The notes under the pieces are model-generated. The model had not been told where the DNA came from. It saw only the letters and a program-made list of their open reading frames with translations, and ran no database searches. A program made the translations under genes and the position numbers. Positions 41,793-54,346 of a stretch of DNA of 64,000 nucleotides are shown here, one piece after another; position 1 is the stretch's first letter, and every line of letters begins with the position of its first letter. Source of the stretch: Laceyella sacchari (lineage in GTDB: Bacteria > Bacillota > Bacilli > Thermoactinomycetales > Thermoactinomycetaceae); the NCBI RefSeq assembly GCF_004343255.1, contig NZ_SMDD01000004.1:86562-150561 (forward strand), given 5' to 3'.

Positions 41793-42452
41793 GTGGGTCA
41801 AAAGGTAAATCCAGTTGGTCTGCGTGTCGGGGTGATTCGCGACTGGGAATCCAAATGGTACGCTGACAAAGACTATGCTGATTTATTACACGAAGACATT
41901 AAGATCCGTGAATTCGTGAAAAACAAGCTGAAAGACGCAGCGGTTTCCACTGTTGAGATTGAGCGCGCAGCCAACCGCGTAAACATCAGCATCCACACCG
42001 CGAAGCCAGGGATGGTTATCGGTAAAGGTGGTTCGGAAGTTGAAGCATTGCGCCAACAGCTTGCGAAACTGACCAACAAGAAAGTTCACATCAACATTAA
42101 CGAAATCAAAAATCCAGAGCTTGATGCATATCTGGTTGCAGAAAGCATCGCGCAACAATTGGAGCGTCGCGTTTCTTTCCGCCGTGCGATGAAACAAGCG
42201 ATTCAACGTTCCTTGCGTGCTGGAGCAAAAGGGATCCGCACGATGGTAAGCGGACGTTTGGGTGGAGCGGACATCGCCCGTAGCGAAGGTTATAGCGAAG
42301 GAACGGTACCACTTCACACCCTGCGCGCTGACATCGACTATGGTTTTGCAGAAGCGCACACCACTTATGGTCGGATTGGTGTGAAAGTGTGGGTATACCG
42401 TGGTGAGGTTTTGCCAACCAAAAATAAAGGAGCAGCGGAAGGAGGCGAGTAA
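41793..42452 (+). CDS. rpsC: Ribosomal protein S3
   Basis: A 219-residue protein at the mRNA entry channel with an N-terminal KH domain (VIGKGGSE near residue 70) and a C-terminal domain carrying [11 protein letters not shown]. The start is GTG after AAGGAGG. Ends four bases before rplP. Confidence 0.97.
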   Translation: MGQKVNPVGLRVGVIRDWESKWYADKDYADLLHEDIKIREFVKNKLKDAAVSTVEIERAANRVNISIHTAKPGMVIGKGGSEVEALRQQLAKLTNKKVHININEIKNPELDAYLVAESIAQQLERRVSFRRAMKQAIQRSLRAGAKGIRTMVSGRLGGADIARSEGYSEGTVPLHTLRADIDYGFAEAHTTYGRIGVKVWVYRGEVLPTKNKGAAEGGE

Positions 42453-42455
42453 TCT

Positions 42456-42881
42456 ATGTTGATGCCTAAACGTGTGAAATACCGCCGTCCGCATCGTCCG
42501 AGCCTGAAAGGGAAGGCAAAAGGCGGTACGGAAGTCGCATTCGGCGAGTACGGATTGCAAGCACTTGAGCCAGCTTGGATTACGAACCGTCAAATCGAAG
42601 CTGCCCGTATCGCCATGACCCGTTACATCAAACGGGGTGGTAAAGTATGGATCAAGATCTTCCCGGATCAACCGATCACCCAAAAGCCGCTTGAGGTTCG
42701 GATGGGTAGCGGTAAAGGTTCTCCTGAAAAATGGGTAGCGGTCGTAAAACCAGGTCGCATCATGTTTGAGTTGGCCGGAGTACCGGAAGAAACAGCTCGT
42801 GAAGCAATGCGTCTGGCGGCAATGAAGTTGCCGGTGAAAACGAAGTTCGTAAAACGTGAAGAAGCGGGTGGTAACGAATGA
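42456..42881 (+). CDS. rplP: Ribosomal protein L16
   Basis: A 141-residue 50S protein helping place A-site tRNA. Begins [11 protein letters not shown] and has the [15 protein letters not shown] signature near residue 72. GGAAGGAGG lies in the end of rpsC. Overlaps rpmC by four bases. Confidence 0.97.
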   Translation: MLMPKRVKYRRPHRPSLKGKAKGGTEVAFGEYGLQALEPAWITNRQIEAARIAMTRYIKRGGKVWIKIFPDQPITQKPLEVRMGSGKGSPEKWVAVVKPGRIMFELAGVPEETAREAMRLAAMKLPVKTKFVKREEAGGNE

Positions 42882-43090
42882 AAGCAAAAGAATTAGTAGA
42901 GTTGACCACCGCCGAGATTGAGCAAAAGCTCGCACAGTACAAGGAAGAACTGTTCAACCTCCGCTTCCAGTCGGCCACTGGGCAATTGGAAAACCCTGCT
43001 CGGATTGGCCAAGTTCGCAAGGCGATTGCCCGTGCTAAAACCGTTCTGCGGGAGCGCGAACTGGGAATCGAAAGGAGGAAACAGGGATGA
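42878..43090 (+). CDS. rpmC: Ribosomal protein L29
   Basis: A 70-residue two-helix protein near the tunnel exit. It begins [10 protein letters not shown] and has [19 protein letters not shown]. Overlaps rplP and rpsQ by ATGA at each end, so the three are translated in series. Confidence 0.96.
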   Translation: MKAKELVELTTAEIEQKLAQYKEELFNLRFQSATGQLENPARIGQVRKAIARAKTVLRERELGIERRKQG

Positions 43091-43353
43091 ACGAGCGTAC
43101 AACTCGCCGTAAAGTACGTGTCGGCAAAGTGGTCAGCGATAAAATGGATAAAACGATTGTTGTCGCTGTTGAGACCTATAAGAAACATCCACTGTACGGT
43201 AAGCGTGTGAAATACACGAAAAAATTCAAAGCTCATGACGAGCACAACCAAGCGAAAATCGGCGATGTAGTAAAAATCATGGAAACTCGTCCGCTTTCCA
43301 AAGATAAGCGTTTTCGTTTGGTAGAAGTCGTTGAAGAAGCAGTGATCATCTAA
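43087..43353 (+). CDS. rpsQ: Ribosomal protein S17
   Basis: An 88-residue primary 16S rRNA-binding protein with an OB fold. The signature [20 protein letters not shown] is near residue 58. GAAAGGAGG lies inside rpmC. Confidence 0.97.
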   Translation: MNERTTRRKVRVGKVVSDKMDKTIVVAVETYKKHPLYGKRVKYTKKFKAHDEHNQAKIGDVVKIMETRPLSKDKRFRLVEVVEEAVII

Positions 43354-43393
43354 CTTGAGACACGCGTGAATGACGCGGGAAGGAGGGAAAACC

Positions 43394-43762
43394 ATGATCC
43401 AACCTCAAACACGTCTTCGTGTCGCTGACAACTCTGGTGCGAAAGAAGTTATGTGCATCCGTGTATTGGGTGGCTCCAAAAAGTCCACTGCTGGTATCGG
43501 TGACATCATCGTGGCTTCTGTAAAACAAGCTACACCCGGTGGCGTTGTCAAGAAGGGTGATGTAGTGAAGTGCGTGGTGGTACGTACGGTTCGTCCGTCT
43601 CGCCGTCCAGATGGTTCCTACATCCGTTTTGATGAAAACGCGGCGGTTGTTATCAAAGAAGATAAAAGCCCACGTGGAACTCGTATCTTTGGACCTGTTG
43701 CCCGTGAGCTGCGTGATCGCGATTTCATGAAAATCGTATCTTTGGCACCGGAAGTACTGTAA
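43394..43762 (+). CDS. rplN: Ribosomal protein L14
   Basis: A 122-residue 50S protein at an intersubunit bridge. Begins [21 protein letters not shown] 43394 follows GAAGGAGGG; frames from 43370 would contain that site. Confidence 0.97.
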   Translation: MIQPQTRLRVADNSGAKEVMCIRVLGGSKKSTAGIGDIIVASVKQATPGGVVKKGDVVKCVVVRTVRPSRRPDGSYIRFDENAAVVIKEDKSPRGTRIFGPVARELRDRDFMKIVSLAPEVL

Positions 43763-43816
43763 TATAAAGTTCTTTTTGGCTGGTACCACTTCAGTATGCA
43801 AGGAGGTGCTTAAGAC

Positions 43817-44170
43817 ATGCACATCAAAAAAGGCGATATGGTTATCGTAATGCGCGGCAAGGAAGCGCCGTACTTTGAAAACGGCAAAAAGGTTTACACC
43901 CGCGGTCGCGTGATCAAAGTTCTCCCGAAAGAGAACCGCGTGGTAGTCGAAGGTGTGAACATGGTGAAGAAGCATTCCCGCCCGACTCAAGCCAATCCTC
44001 AAGGTGGCATCATCGAAAAGGAAGCGCCAATCCATGTTTCCAATTTGATGATCGAGGATCCAAAAACGAAAGAACCGACTCGTATTGGTTACAAATTCGT
44101 TGAAGGCAAGAACGGTGAGAAGAAAAAAGTTCGCGTAGCCAAAAAGTCTGGCGAAATTCTTGACAAGTAA
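43817..44170 (+). CDS. rplX: Ribosomal protein L24
   Basis: A 117-residue assembly-initiating protein with an N-terminal KOW motif. The [18 protein letters not shown] stretch is near residue 31. It is longer than the 103-residue Bacillus protein, with an extra basic C-terminal tail ([18 protein letters not shown]). AAGGAGGTG precedes the ATG. Confidence 0.95.
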   Translation: MHIKKGDMVIVMRGKEAPYFENGKKVYTRGRVIKVLPKENRVVVEGVNMVKKHSRPTQANPQGGIIEKEAPIHVSNLMIEDPKTKEPTRIGYKFVEGKNGEKKKVRVAKKSGEILDK

Positions 44171-44195
44171 TGTTTAAGGAAGGGAGGTACACAAA

Positions 44196-44738
44196 GTGGC
44201 AGCACGTCTGAAAGAGATGTACCTGAACGAGGTTGCTCCCAACCTCATGAAAAAGTTCAACTACAAATCTACTATGCAAGTGCCAAAAGTTGAGAAAGTG
44301 GTCATCAACATGGGTGTGGGTGAAGCTGTAGCCAACGCGAAAGTGTTGGATGGAGCGGTAGAAGACCTGACGTTGATCGCTGGTCAAAAGCCAATCATCA
44401 CCCGTGCGAAAAAATCGATCGCTGGCTTCAAGCTTCGTGAAGGCATGCCGATCGGTGTGAAAGTAACTCTTCGTGGTGAGCGGATGTATCACTTCTTGGA
44501 CAAATTGATGAACATCGCTCTGCCACGCGTACGCGACTTCCGCGGGGTTTCCCCAAAAGCGTTTGACGGCCGTGGGAACTACACCCTTGGTCTGAAAGAA
44601 CAGCTGATCTTCCCGGAAATCGCATACGATAAAGTGGATAAAGTTCGCGGTATGGACGTTGTGATCGTGACAACGGCCAATACCGATGAAGAAGCTCGTG
44701 AACTGCTTACCCAAATGGGTATGCCATTCCGCAAGTAG
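44196..44738 (+). CDS. rplE: Ribosomal protein L5
   Basis: A 180-residue protein binding 5S rRNA and P-site tRNA. Typical elements are [19 protein letters not shown] (near residue 64) and [20 protein letters not shown] start after GAAGGGAGG. Confidence 0.97.
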   Translation: MAARLKEMYLNEVAPNLMKKFNYKSTMQVPKVEKVVINMGVGEAVANAKVLDGAVEDLTLIAGQKPIITRAKKSIAGFKLREGMPIGVKVTLRGERMYHFLDKLMNIALPRVRDFRGVSPKAFDGRGNYTLGLKEQLIFPEIAYDKVDKVRGMDVVIVTTANTDEEARELLTQMGMPFRK

Positions 44739-44779
44739 TCACGAACGGGATTAAAAATACGATTAAAGGAGGGAATCAC

Positions 44780-44965
44780 TTGGCCAAGAAGTCGATGATC
44801 GTAAAGGCTAAGCGTGAGCCGAAATTTGCAGTGCGCGCTTACACCCGTTGCGAACGTTGTGGTCGTCCACATTCCGTATTGCGCAAGTTTAAGCTGTGTC
44901 GTATCTGCTTCCGTGAGTTGGCCTACAAAGGGCAGATTCCCGGCGTTAAAAAAGCAAGCTGGTAA
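44780..44965 (+). CDS. rpsZ: Ribosomal protein S14 type Z
   Basis: A 61-residue 30S protein of the zinc-binding type, with ligands C24, C27, C40 and C43. The start is TTG after AAAGGAGGG. The longer zinc-free paralogue is not in this window. Confidence 0.97.
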   Translation: MAKKSMIVKAKREPKFAVRAYTRCERCGRPHSVLRKFKLCRICFRELAYKGQIPGVKKASW

Positions 44966-44989
44966 TGATGATAGGAAGGAGGGTTTCGC

Positions 44990-45388
44990 ATGGTGATGAC
45001 TGACCCGATTGCAGATATGCTGACTAGAATTCGTAACGCCAACATGGTTCGCCATGAGAGCGTTGAGTTCCCTGCGTCTCGTATAAAACGGGAGATTGCT
45101 GAAATCCTGAAACGTGAAGGATTTATTCGCGATGCTGAATATATCGAAGATAACAAGCAAGGTATTATCCGCATCTTCCTGAAGTACGGTCAGAACAACG
45201 AAAAAGTAATTACCGGGCTGAAACGGATCAGCAAACCCGGTTTGCGTGTTTATGTAAAATCTAATGAAATTCCACGTGTATTGCGTGGTTTGGGTATTGC
45301 CATTTTGTCTACGAACAAAGGCATCTTGACTGACAAAGAAGCTCGCCAAAACAAAGTGGGCGGAGAAGTACTCGCTTATATCTGGTAA
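44990..45388 (+). CDS. rpsH: Ribosomal protein S8
   Basis: A 132-residue primary 16S rRNA-binding protein that represses the spc operon in E. coli. Begins with [14 protein letters not shown] and ends GGEVLAYIW as the family does. ATG 44990 follows GGAAGGAGGG; an ATG at 44996 is possible. Confidence 0.97.
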   Translation: MVMTDPIADMLTRIRNANMVRHESVEFPASRIKREIAEILKREGFIRDAEYIEDNKQGIIRIFLKYGQNNEKVITGLKRISKPGLRVYVKSNEIPRVLRGLGIAILSTNKGILTDKEARQNKVGGEVLAYIW

Positions 45389-45415
45389 TTTGGCTAACGG
45401 ATGGAGGTGAACGGA

Positions 45416-45952
45416 ATGTCCCGTATCGGAAAAAAACCAGTTGTTATTCCAGCTGGCGTTGAAGTGAAAGTCGAGGGCGGCAAGGTAACGGTGAAAGGTC
45501 CGAAAGGTACACTGACCCGCGACTTCCATTCCGATATCGCCATCAAGTTGGAGAACAATGAATTGATCGTGGAACGTCCAAGCGATCATCGCACACACCG
45601 TGCACTCCATGGAACCACCCGCAGCTTGATTGCAAACATGGTTGAAGGTGTATCCAATGGATTCTCCAAAACACTTGAGTTGGTAGGTGTCGGATACCGG
45701 GCTTCCAAGAAAGGAAGCAATCTGGTGTTGAACGTAGGTTACTCCCACCCAGTGGAAGTGACACCGCTCGAAGGGATTGAGTTGGATGTACCATCTCAAA
45801 CCCAGATCGTAGTTAAAGGGATTGACAAGCAAAAAGTCGGCGAAATGGCCGCTAACATCCGCAAGATTCGTGAGCCTGAGCCATACAAAGGCAAAGGGAT
45901 TAAATACAGCGATGAAGTTATTCGCCGTAAAGAAGGTAAAACTGGTAAGTAA
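45416..45952 (+). CDS. rplF: Ribosomal protein L6
   Basis: A 178-residue protein of two similar domains near the factor-binding centre. Begins [18 protein letters not shown]-terminal signature [18 protein letters not shown] 45416 follows GGAGGTGA; a start at 45401 overlaps that site. Confidence 0.97.
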   Translation: MSRIGKKPVVIPAGVEVKVEGGKVTVKGPKGTLTRDFHSDIAIKLENNELIVERPSDHRTHRALHGTTRSLIANMVEGVSNGFSKTLELVGVGYRASKKGSNLVLNVGYSHPVEVTPLEGIELDVPSQTQIVVKGIDKQKVGEMAANIRKIREPEPYKGKGIKYSDEVIRRKEGKTGK

Positions 45953-45987
45953 TCGAATCGCCTAACTAGAAGGGAGTGAGCTAGACC

Positions 45988-46356
45988 GTGATTCGCAAGG
46001 AAGATCGCAATAAGAAACGGAAAAAACGCCATCTGCGTGTACGCAAACGGTTGTTTGGTACGGCTGAGCGTCCACGTCTGAACGTGTTCCGCTCTTCCAA
46101 CAACATTTATGCACAATTGATCGATGACACCGTGGGTCACACGATCGCTTCTGCGTCCACCCTGGATAAGGAGTTCCAAGCTAAAGGTGTGAATGGTGGA
46201 ACGGTTGAAGCGGCACGTATTGTTGGTGAGATGATTGCAAAACGCGCGATTGATAAAGGACACAAAGTAGTTGTGTTCGATCGTGGCGGTTATCTCTATC
46301 ATGGTCGGGTTAAAGCTTTGGCTGAAGGAGCACGGGAAGGGGGTCTAGACTTTTGA
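45988..46356 (+). CDS. rplR: Ribosomal protein L18
   Basis: A 122-residue 5S rRNA-binding protein with a basic N-terminus ([14 protein letters not shown]). GTG start after GAAGGGAGTGAG. It overlaps rpsE by four bases. Confidence 0.96.
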   Translation: MIRKEDRNKKRKKRHLRVRKRLFGTAERPRLNVFRSSNNIYAQLIDDTVGHTIASASTLDKEFQAKGVNGGTVEAARIVGEMIAKRAIDKGHKVVVFDRGGYLYHGRVKALAEGAREGGLDF

Positions 46357-46871
46357 GCAAGCAAGAGAAACCACGCAAAAGAGATGCTGCGCAATCCGAG
46401 TATATCGAAAAGCTGGTTAACATTAACCGCGTAGCGAAGGTTGTTAAAGGTGGTCGTCGTTTCAGCTTCAGCGCGCTGGTTGTTGTTGGCGACGGCAAAG
46501 GCAAAGTCGGTGCGGGCATCGGCAAAGCGGCTGAGGTACCAGAAGCGATTCGCAAAGGTATCGAAGATGCCAAAAAGAACATGATTACTGTTCCTTTGAA
46601 AGGCAACACTATCCCGCATGATGTGGTTGGTCGTTTCGGCGCTGGCCAAGTTATCATGAAACCGGCTTCCAAAGGTACCGGGGTTATTGCGGGCGGACCT
46701 GTTCGTGACGTGTTGAACGCGGCAGGTGTGGGCGACATCCTCACCAAATCGACCGGTTCCAACAACCCGATCAACATGGTTCGCGCAACTTTGGCGGGAT
46801 TGGAAAGCTTGAAGCGTCCTGAGGACGTAGCAAAACTGCGCGGCAAAAGCGTAGAGGAATTGTTGGGTTAA
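46353..46871 (+). CDS. rpsE: Ribosomal protein S5
   Basis: A 172-residue fidelity protein with a dsRBD-like N-terminal domain; the [16 protein letters not shown] loop is near residue 33, where spectinomycin-resistance changes occur in other bacteria. TTG start overlaps the rplR stop, with GGAAGGGGG upstream. Confidence 0.96.
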   Translation: MSKQEKPRKRDAAQSEYIEKLVNINRVAKVVKGGRRFSFSALVVVGDGKGKVGAGIGKAAEVPEAIRKGIEDAKKNMITVPLKGNTIPHDVVGRFGAGQVIMKPASKGTGVIAGGPVRDVLNAAGVGDILTKSTGSNNPINMVRATLAGLESLKRPEDVAKLRGKSVEELLG

Positions 46872-46883
46872 GGAGGGATGACC

Positions 46884-47072
46884 GTGGCTAAGAAGCTGGC
46901 AGTTACGCTGAAGCGTAGTATGATTGGCCGTCCGGAAGTGCAACGCGTCACCCTGCGCACACTCGGTCTGACGAAACGTGAGCAAACCGTTGTCCATGCT
47001 GACAATCCGGCGATTCGTGGCATGATTAAAAAAGTGAACCATCTGGTGGAAGTGAAAGAAATCGCTGAATAA
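46884..47072 (+). CDS. rpmD: Ribosomal protein L30
   Basis: A 62-residue 50S protein. GTG 46884 stands six bases after AAGGAGGG; the in-frame ATG at 46878 directly abuts that site and is less likely. Contains [20 protein letters not shown]. Confidence 0.95.
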   Translation: MAKKLAVTLKRSMIGRPEVQRVTLRTLGLTKREQTVVHADNPAIRGMIKKVNHLVEVKEIAE

Positions 47073-47105
47073 GCGATATGATCTGTTGAAGAGGAGGTGC
47101 GAAGG

Positions 47106-47546
47106 ATGAAACTGCACGAGCTGAAACCTGCCCAAGGATCTCGTCACAAGAAAAAACGTCTTGGTCGCGGTATTTCTGCAGGCCAAGGTAAGACGGCTGG
47201 TAAAGGTCATAAAGGTCAAAATGCCCGCTCCGGTGGTGGTGTGCGTCCTGGCTTTGAAGGTGGTCAAAACCCGATTTACCGCCGTTTGCCGAAACGCGGC
47301 TTTACCAACCCAAATCGTGTGGAGTATGCGATTGTCAACCTTGACACCTTGAACCGGTTTGAAGAGGGAACTGTTGTTACTCCGGAACTCTTGGTTCAAG
47401 AAGGCGTTGTGAAAAACTTGAAAGATGGTTTAAAAATCCTGGGCAATGGCGAATTGAGCAAGAAACTTACCGTGAAAGCTCATAAATTCTCTGCCTCTGC
47501 GATTGAAAAAATCAACGCCGTTGGTGGAGCGACGGAGGTAATCTAA
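47106..47546 (+). CDS. rplO: Ribosomal protein L15
   Basis: A 146-residue assembly protein with a glycine- and arginine-rich N-terminus and the [18 protein letters not shown] signature near residue 43. ATG 47106 follows GAGGAGGTG. Its stop shares a base with the secY start. Confidence 0.96.
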   Translation: MKLHELKPAQGSRHKKKRLGRGISAGQGKTAGKGHKGQNARSGGGVRPGFEGGQNPIYRRLPKRGFTNPNRVEYAIVNLDTLNRFEEGTVVTPELLVQEGVVKNLKDGLKILGNGELSKKLTVKAHKFSASAIEKINAVGGATEVI

Positions 47547-48844
47547 TGATTCGGAACCTGGGAAACATCTTTAAGGTGGAAGATCTTCGTCGTCGCATCT
47601 TTTTTACCCTGATGATGTTAGTGGTTTTTCGGATCGGAAGCTTCATTCCGGTTCCGAACACTAACGCCAATATCCTTCAGCAAATGATGAATGAGACCCA
47701 AGGGGTCTTCAATCTCATCAATGCTTTTTCGGGGAATGCCTTACAAAACTTCTCCATCTTTGCGATGGGCATTATGCCTTACATTACCGCATCGATCGTT
47801 GTCCAATTGCTCTCGATGGATGTGATTCCGGCGTTTTCGCGCTGGGCGAAAGAAGGGGAAGTGGGGCGCCGCAAGCTTGCCCAGTTTACCCGTTATTTTA
47901 CGGTGGTGCTGGCCCTTATCCAGTCGATCGGGGTATCAATCGGGTTTAACAGAGCCGCTGCCGGGTTCATTGTGGATGAAAGCGTGTGGTCGTATTCCTT
48001 AATTGCCTTGTCCTTGACAGCGGGTACCTGTTTCTTGATGTGGATGGGTGAGCAAATCACCGACAAAGGGATTGGAAATGGTATTTCCATTTTGATCTTT
48101 GCGGGGATCGTCGCTGGTCTGCCGGGTCAAGTGGGCTATTTGGCCGAAGATTTCTTTAAGGACAAAGACCAATTGTTCCTGGGCATTCTGAAGATGGTTG
48201 GCGTTTTGCTTGTTGCAATCATCCTGATTGTGGCGGTTATCTACATTCACCAAGGCGTAAGAAAGATCCCGGTACAATACACTAAGCGTGTGGTTGGACG
48301 TAAAATGTATGGTGGTCAATCGACCCACATTCCGATGAAAACCAATGCTGCTGGTGTAATTCCTGTGATCTTCGCCCTTTCGCTCTTGATGTTTCCGCAG
48401 ACGATCGCACAGTTCTGGCAAGGCAATCCTGTTGCTGATTGGATTATTGTCAACTTTGACTACACCAAGTTTAGCCTCGGGATGGCACTGTACGTGATCC
48501 TGATCATCGGATTTACTTACTTCTATACGTTTGTGCAGCTCAACCCAATTCAATTGTCTGATCAGATGAAGAAAAATGGTGGATTTATTCCAGGTGTCCG
48601 CCCTGGCAAAGCCACAACCGCCTACCTGACCAAGGTGATGAACCGCTTGACCTTGACGGGTGCCCTGTTCTTGGCGGCCGTGTCCATTTTGCCGATCATC
48701 CTGATCATCTTGGCGGGCTTGCCGCAGCAGGTTCAGATAGGTGGAACATCCCTTCTGATCGTTGTCGGCGTCGCTCTTGAGACGTTGAAAACAATTGAAA
48801 GCCAATTGATCAAACGCCATTATAAAGGCTTTATGCATAAATAA
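47546..48844 (+). CDS. secY: SecY translocase channel
   Basis: A 432-residue channel with ten membrane helices, partner of SecE (21408). Typical stretches are MGIMPYITASIVVQLL (helix 2) and the cytoplasmic loop TAYLTKVMNRLTLTGA. ATG starts on the last base of rplO, implying coupling. After it a GC hairpin, CCCCGGA with TCCGGGG at 48857-48878, precedes adk. Confidence 0.97.
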   Translation: MIRNLGNIFKVEDLRRRIFFTLMMLVVFRIGSFIPVPNTNANILQQMMNETQGVFNLINAFSGNALQNFSIFAMGIMPYITASIVVQLLSMDVIPAFSRWAKEGEVGRRKLAQFTRYFTVVLALIQSIGVSIGFNRAAAGFIVDESVWSYSLIALSLTAGTCFLMWMGEQITDKGIGNGISILIFAGIVAGLPGQVGYLAEDFFKDKDQLFLGILKMVGVLLVAIILIVAVIYIHQGVRKIPVQYTKRVVGRKMYGGQSTHIPMKTNAAGVIPVIFALSLLMFPQTIAQFWQGNPVADWIIVNFDYTKFSLGMALYVILIIGFTYFYTFVQLNPIQLSDQMKKNGGFIPGVRPGKATTAYLTKVMNRLTLTGALFLAAVSILPIILIILAGLPQQVQIGGTSLLIVVGVALETLKTIESQLIKRHYKGFMHK

Positions 48845-48954
48845 GATGATCGAACACCCCCGGAGCCTTCTTCCGGGGACTATGCATGAGCAGGCCATTG
48901 TTGGCATCATCTGCACATGCGGACCGCCCGTAGGCAACCCAACCGGAGGGATGA

Positions 48955-50354
<1,400 letters not shown>

Positions 50355-50367
50355 CAGGTGAAGGGTG

Positions 50368-50673
50368 ATGAATGTGGCTGCTGTTGACTGCAGACCCCGC
50401 CAAGGACAGATCGTGCGTGTGTTGCGCGGGAGAGATGCAGGTCAATTCGCTGTAGTAATCAGTTTTGAGGAACCACATTTCGTTTTTCTGGCTGATGGGG
50501 ATCAGCGTAAATTTGACCATCCCAAAAAGAAAAACGTAAAACACATCCAGCTTATCAACTATGTAAGCGAGGATGTGGCTGAAGCATTGAGACAACATGG
50601 TCGTGTAACCAATGCAAAGTTGCGATACGCCCTGAACCAATACCTGCTCCTGAGTGAGCAAAAAGGAGAGTGA
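50368..50673 (+). CDS. KOW-domain RNA-binding protein
   Basis: A 101-residue basic protein with an N-terminal KOW motif ([19 protein letters not shown], about 12-30) resembling eukaryotic L14e. Such a gene sits between map and infA in many Bacillales. It probably binds RNA or the ribosome; no exact role is known to me. AGGTGAAGG precedes ATG 50368; GTG 50374 is an alternative. Confidence 0.85.
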   Translation: MNVAAVDCRPRQGQIVRVLRGRDAGQFAVVISFEEPHFVFLADGDQRKFDHPKKKNVKHIQLINYVSEDVAEALRQHGRVTNAKLRYALNQYLLLSEQKGE

Positions 50674-50677
50674 ATCG

Positions 50678-50896
50678 ATGGCCAAGGAAGATGTGATCGA
50701 GGTTGAAGGGATCGTCCAAGAGCCCCTGCCAAACGCAATGTTCCGTGTGAAGTTGGAGAATGGTCATGAAGTGTTGGCGCATGTTTCTGGCAAAATCCGC
50801 ATGCACTTTATTCGCATTTTGCCAGGAGACAAAGTGACCGTGCAACTTTCCCCTTATGACTTAACCCGTGGGCGGATCACTTACCGCTATAAGTAA
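50678..50896 (+). CDS. infA: Translation initiation factor IF-1
   Basis: A 72-residue OB-fold factor that blocks the A site during initiation. Begins [11 protein letters not shown] and ends RGRITYRYK, near invariant in Firmicutes. AAAAGGAG precedes ATG 50678. Confidence 0.98.
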   Translation: MAKEDVIEVEGIVQEPLPNAMFRVKLENGHEVLAHVSGKIRMHFIRILPGDKVTVQLSPYDLTRGRITYRYK

Positions 50897-50917
50897 TTTC
50901 GCGTAGTGACTCGATAA

Positions 50918-51079
<162 letters not shown>

Positions 51080-51098
51080 TAGACGGGAGGTGTAGCGT

Positions 51099-51467
51099 AT
51101 GGCACGTATCGCAGGTATTGACTTGCCACGTGAGAAACGTGTAGAGATCGCCCTGACTTACATTTACGGTATTGGTCGTTCTCAAGCACAAAAAATCTTG
51201 GAAGCAACTGGGATCAGCGCAGATACTCGTGTTCGCGATTTGACGGAAGAAGAAGTGACCAAGCTGCGCAGCTTTATTGATAAAAACTTGGTGGTAGAAG
51301 GTGACCTTCGTCGTGAAGTGGCACTGAACATCAAGCGTCTGATCGAGATCGGTGCATATCGCGGCATCCGTCATCGTCGTGGTTTGCCGGTTCGTGGTCA
51401 ACGTACCAAAACCAATGCTCGTACCCGTAAAGGTCCACGCCGTACGGTTGCGAACAAGAAAAAATAA
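51099..51467 (+). CDS. rpsM: Ribosomal protein S13
   Basis: A 122-residue 30S head protein contacting the P-site tRNA. Begins [20 protein letters not shown]-terminus is the basic [15 protein letters not shown] tail. Confidence 0.97.
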   Translation: MARIAGIDLPREKRVEIALTYIYGIGRSQAQKILEATGISADTRVRDLTEEEVTKLRSFIDKNLVVEGDLRREVALNIKRLIEIGAYRGIRHRRGLPVRGQRTKTNARTRKGPRRTVANKKK

Positions 51468-51488
51468 TTGCAGTAAGGAGGGAAAACA

Positions 51489-51887
51489 GTGGCTAAACGT
51501 AAAACGACTACTCAGCGCGTAAAACGTCGTGTGAGAAAGAACATTGAGACGGGCGTAGCTCATATCCGCTCTACTTTCAACAATACGATCATCACCATCA
51601 CAGACCCACGCGGTAACACCGTTGCTTGGGCAAGCTCCGGTACCATGGGATTCAAAGGTTCCCGCAAGAGCACTCCGTTTGCGGCACAAATGGCAGCAGA
51701 AGCAGCAGCCAAAGTCGCAATGGAAAACGGGATGAAGTCTGTTGATGTACTGGTTAAAGGCCCCGGCTCCGGTCGTGAAGCGGCGATCCGCTCTCTGCAA
51801 GCAGCAGGCCTTGAAGTCAGCTTGATCAAAGACGTAACACCGATCCCTCACAACGGTTGCCGTCCGCCAAAACGTCGTCGTGTTTAA
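51489..51887 (+). CDS. rpsK: Ribosomal protein S11
   Basis: A 132-residue platform protein near the Shine-Dalgarno helix. Central [19 protein letters not shown] and the [13 protein letters not shown] end are typical. GTG start after AAGGAGGG. Confidence 0.97.
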   Translation: MAKRKTTTQRVKRRVRKNIETGVAHIRSTFNNTIITITDPRGNTVAWASSGTMGFKGSRKSTPFAAQMAAEAAAKVAMENGMKSVDVLVKGPGSGREAAIRSLQAAGLEVSLIKDVTPIPHNGCRPPKRRRV

Positions 51888-52046
51888 TCTTACTTCTTTA
51901 AGCTGATCCGTGGTTTATTTTTGTAAATTATCGTGTATACTGGTTAGGACTGGATTTCCTTGTCTTTCCTATATACACCACACATTTCAGCTGCTAGGGA
52001 GATAACGCCCAGAACGCGACGTTCTGAAGGAGGGTTTGTGAGCCGT

Positions 52047-52991
52047 ATGATTGAAATTGAAAAGCCGAAGATCGAAGCTGTTGAAATCAGTGATGATCAT
52101 CGTTACGGAAAATTTGTGGTAGAACCCTTGGAACGCGGATACGGCACTACCCTGGGCAATTCTCTGCGCCGTGTCCTGCTCTCCTCTTTGCCAGGAGCGG
52201 CCGTTACAACCATCCAGATTGATGGGGTATTGCATGAGTTCTCCACGATTCCTGGAGTTGTAGAAGATACCACGGAGATCATTCTCAACATTAAACAACT
52301 TGCTCTCAAAATTCATTCGGATGAAGAGAAAATCCTGGAGATCGATCTCGAAGGCCCGGGAGAAGTCAAAGCGGGGGATATTCGCGCGGATAGTGATGTA
52401 GAGGTGTTGAATCCTGATCTGCACATCGCTACATTGGCTGAAGACGCCCACCTGCGCATTCGGATGACCGCGAATCGTGGCCGCGGATATGTATCCGCTG
52501 ATAAGAATAAACGTGAAGATCTGCCAATCGGTGTGATTCCGGTCGACTCGATCTACACGCCGATTGAACGGGTTAACTATCAAGTGACCAATACGCGTGT
52601 TGGACAAGTTACCAACTACGATAAATTGATCTTGGAAGTCTGGGCGAACGGCAGCTTGAAACCGGATGAAGCGGTGAGCCTTGGCGCTAAGATCTTAAAT
52701 GAGCACTTGATGTTATTCGTGGGTCTGACTGAACAGGCAAAAGATGCTGAAATCATGGTAGAAAAAGAAGAAGACAAAAAAGAGAAGGTCATGGAGATGA
52801 CCATCGAGGAACTCGACCTCTCCGTGCGTTCTTACAATTGTCTCAAACGTGCCGGCATCAACACCGTTCAAGAGCTCACGCAAAAATCAGAAGAAGATAT
52901 GATGAAAGTTCGCAACTTGGGACGCAAATCTCTGGAAGAAGTTCAAGAGAAGTTGCAAGAGCTCGGGTTGTCACTTCGCAAAGACGACTAA
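52047..52991 (+). CDS. rpoA: RNA polymerase alpha subunit
   Basis: A 314-residue subunit; the N-terminal domain (1-230) dimerises and assembles beta and beta-prime, and the C-terminal domain (about 250-314) binds UP elements and activators. It matches the Bacillus length when started at ATG 52047. GAAGGAGGG is 13 bases away, so GTG 52038 (spacing 4) is also possible. A weak TATACT at 51936-51941 might mark an added promoter. Confidence 0.96.
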   Translation: MIEIEKPKIEAVEISDDHRYGKFVVEPLERGYGTTLGNSLRRVLLSSLPGAAVTTIQIDGVLHEFSTIPGVVEDTTEIILNIKQLALKIHSDEEKILEIDLEGPGEVKAGDIRADSDVEVLNPDLHIATLAEDAHLRIRMTANRGRGYVSADKNKREDLPIGVIPVDSIYTPIERVNYQVTNTRVGQVTNYDKLILEVWANGSLKPDEAVSLGAKILNEHLMLFVGLTEQAKDAEIMVEKEEDKKEKVMEMTIEELDLSVRSYNCLKRAGINTVQELTQKSEEDMMKVRNLGRKSLEEVQEKLQELGLSLRKDD

Positions 52992-53016
52992 CAACTGGTA
53001 GGGGGAGGGAAAGAAG

Positions 53017-53409
53017 ATGGCATATTCCAAACTCGGCAGAAACACAGGAGCCCGTAAAGCGTTGCTCCGTGATTTGGTAACGGATCTGATTATCAACGAA
53101 CGCATTGAAACCACCGAATCCAAAGCGAAAGAAGTGCGCTCCATCGTGGAGAAAATGATCACCCTCGGTAAACGCGGAGATCTGCACGCACGTCGCCAAG
53201 CGGCAGCGTTTGTTCGCACAACTCGCTCCAACACCGTAAAAGATGGGGAAGAAGTAACCCATAACAAAAACGTCGATGCAGTGAAAAAGCTGTTTGACGA
53301 AATCGCACCACGCTACAAAGAGCGCAACGGCGGCTACACCCGCATCCTGAAGCTCGGACCTCGCCGTGGTGACGGTGCACCAATGGTTTTCATCGAATTG
53401 GTGAAGTAA
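53017..53409 (+). CDS. rplQ: Ribosomal protein L17
   Basis: A 130-residue tunnel-exit protein, last gene of the alpha operon. Begins [29 protein letters not shown] precedes the ATG. Followed by a strong terminator. Confidence 0.97.
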   Translation: MAYSKLGRNTGARKALLRDLVTDLIINERIETTESKAKEVRSIVEKMITLGKRGDLHARRQAAAFVRTTRSNTVKDGEEVTHNKNVDAVKKLFDEIAPRYKERNGGYTRILKLGPRRGDGAPMVFIELVK

Positions 53410-53432
53410 GCCATGCGTTGATAGTTTGAATT

Positions 53433-53482
53433 AGAAAGGGTGAGGGCAGGATCCGGCCGGTCCTGACGTTTACCCTTTTTTC
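53433..53482 (+). terminator. Terminator after rplQ
   Basis: Outer arms AAAGGGTGA and TTACCCTTT and an inner CAGGA/TCCTG stem, then a long T run. It ends the S10-spc-alpha cluster. Confidence 0.9.
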
Positions 53483-53497
53483 TTTTAAGGAGCTAAC

Positions 53498-54346
53498 ATG
53501 GAACCGATCTTGCACGTTTCCAATCTCCGGTTTCACTATCAGCCTGATGCATTATCCAAGGAAAGATGGGCACTGAAAGATATCCAGCTCACCGTCGGGG
53601 CAGGTGAGTATGTTAGTATCATTGGCCCCAATGGTTCAGGAAAATCAACATTGGCACGCATAATCGCTGGGCTGTATCTCCCTACTGAAGGAGATGTGCA
53701 CGTTTGTGGACGAGCGACATCAAATGAACATGAGTTGTGGCAAATTCGACGTCGGGTTGGAATGGTATTTCAAAATCCAGATAATCAAATTGTCGCGCCT
53801 ACTGTTCAGGATGATGTCGCTTTTGGTTTAGAGAATATGGGGTTGCCGCGCGATGAGATGAAAGCAAGGGTGGCACAGGCGTTGCAATGGGTAGGTCTGG
53901 CTGGGATGGAAGAGCGGGAGCCACACCATCTCTCAGGTGGGCAGAAGCAACGTTTGGCCATTGCAGGGGTGGTGGCGATGCAACCGGATATCATCCTGTT
54001 TGATGAGGCAACGTCGATGCTGGACCCGCAAGGTAGATCGGAAGTGTGCCAACTGATCAAGTCGATCCATGAACAGGGGACGACGGTGATCCACATTACC
54101 CATTCGGCGCAAGAAGCGTTCATGGCTGAGCGGTTGATCGTTATGGCCGAAGGACAAATCAAGTTGGACACTCCTGTCTCTGAACTATATCCACAAGCGA
54201 TGAAGTTGAAAGAGTGGGATCTGGATGTTCCACTTGAAGTGGAATTGCATCACCGCCTGGTGAAAGCGGGCTGGCCGGTACGCGCTTCCATCACCAGTAA
54301 AGAGGATCTGGTGAGCGAACTATGGAGATTGTTATCGAAGACTTGA
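53498..54346 (+). CDS. ecfA1: ECF transporter ATPase A1
   Basis: A 282-residue ABC ATPase of the energy-coupling factor module for vitamin and metal uptake. Walker A is GPNGSGKST (about 44-52), signature LSGGQKQR near residue 147, and Walker B IILFDEATSMLD. AAGGAG precedes the ATG. It overlaps ecfA2 by 25 bases. Substrate-binding S components would be encoded elsewhere. Confidence 0.96.
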   Translation: MEPILHVSNLRFHYQPDALSKERWALKDIQLTVGAGEYVSIIGPNGSGKSTLARIIAGLYLPTEGDVHVCGRATSNEHELWQIRRRVGMVFQNPDNQIVAPTVQDDVAFGLENMGLPRDEMKARVAQALQWVGLAGMEEREPHHLSGGQKQRLAIAGVVAMQPDIILFDEATSMLDPQGRSEVCQLIKSIHEQGTTVIHITHSAQEAFMAERLIVMAEGQIKLDTPVSELYPQAMKLKEWDLDVPLEVELHHRLVKAGWPVRASITSKEDLVSELWRLLSKT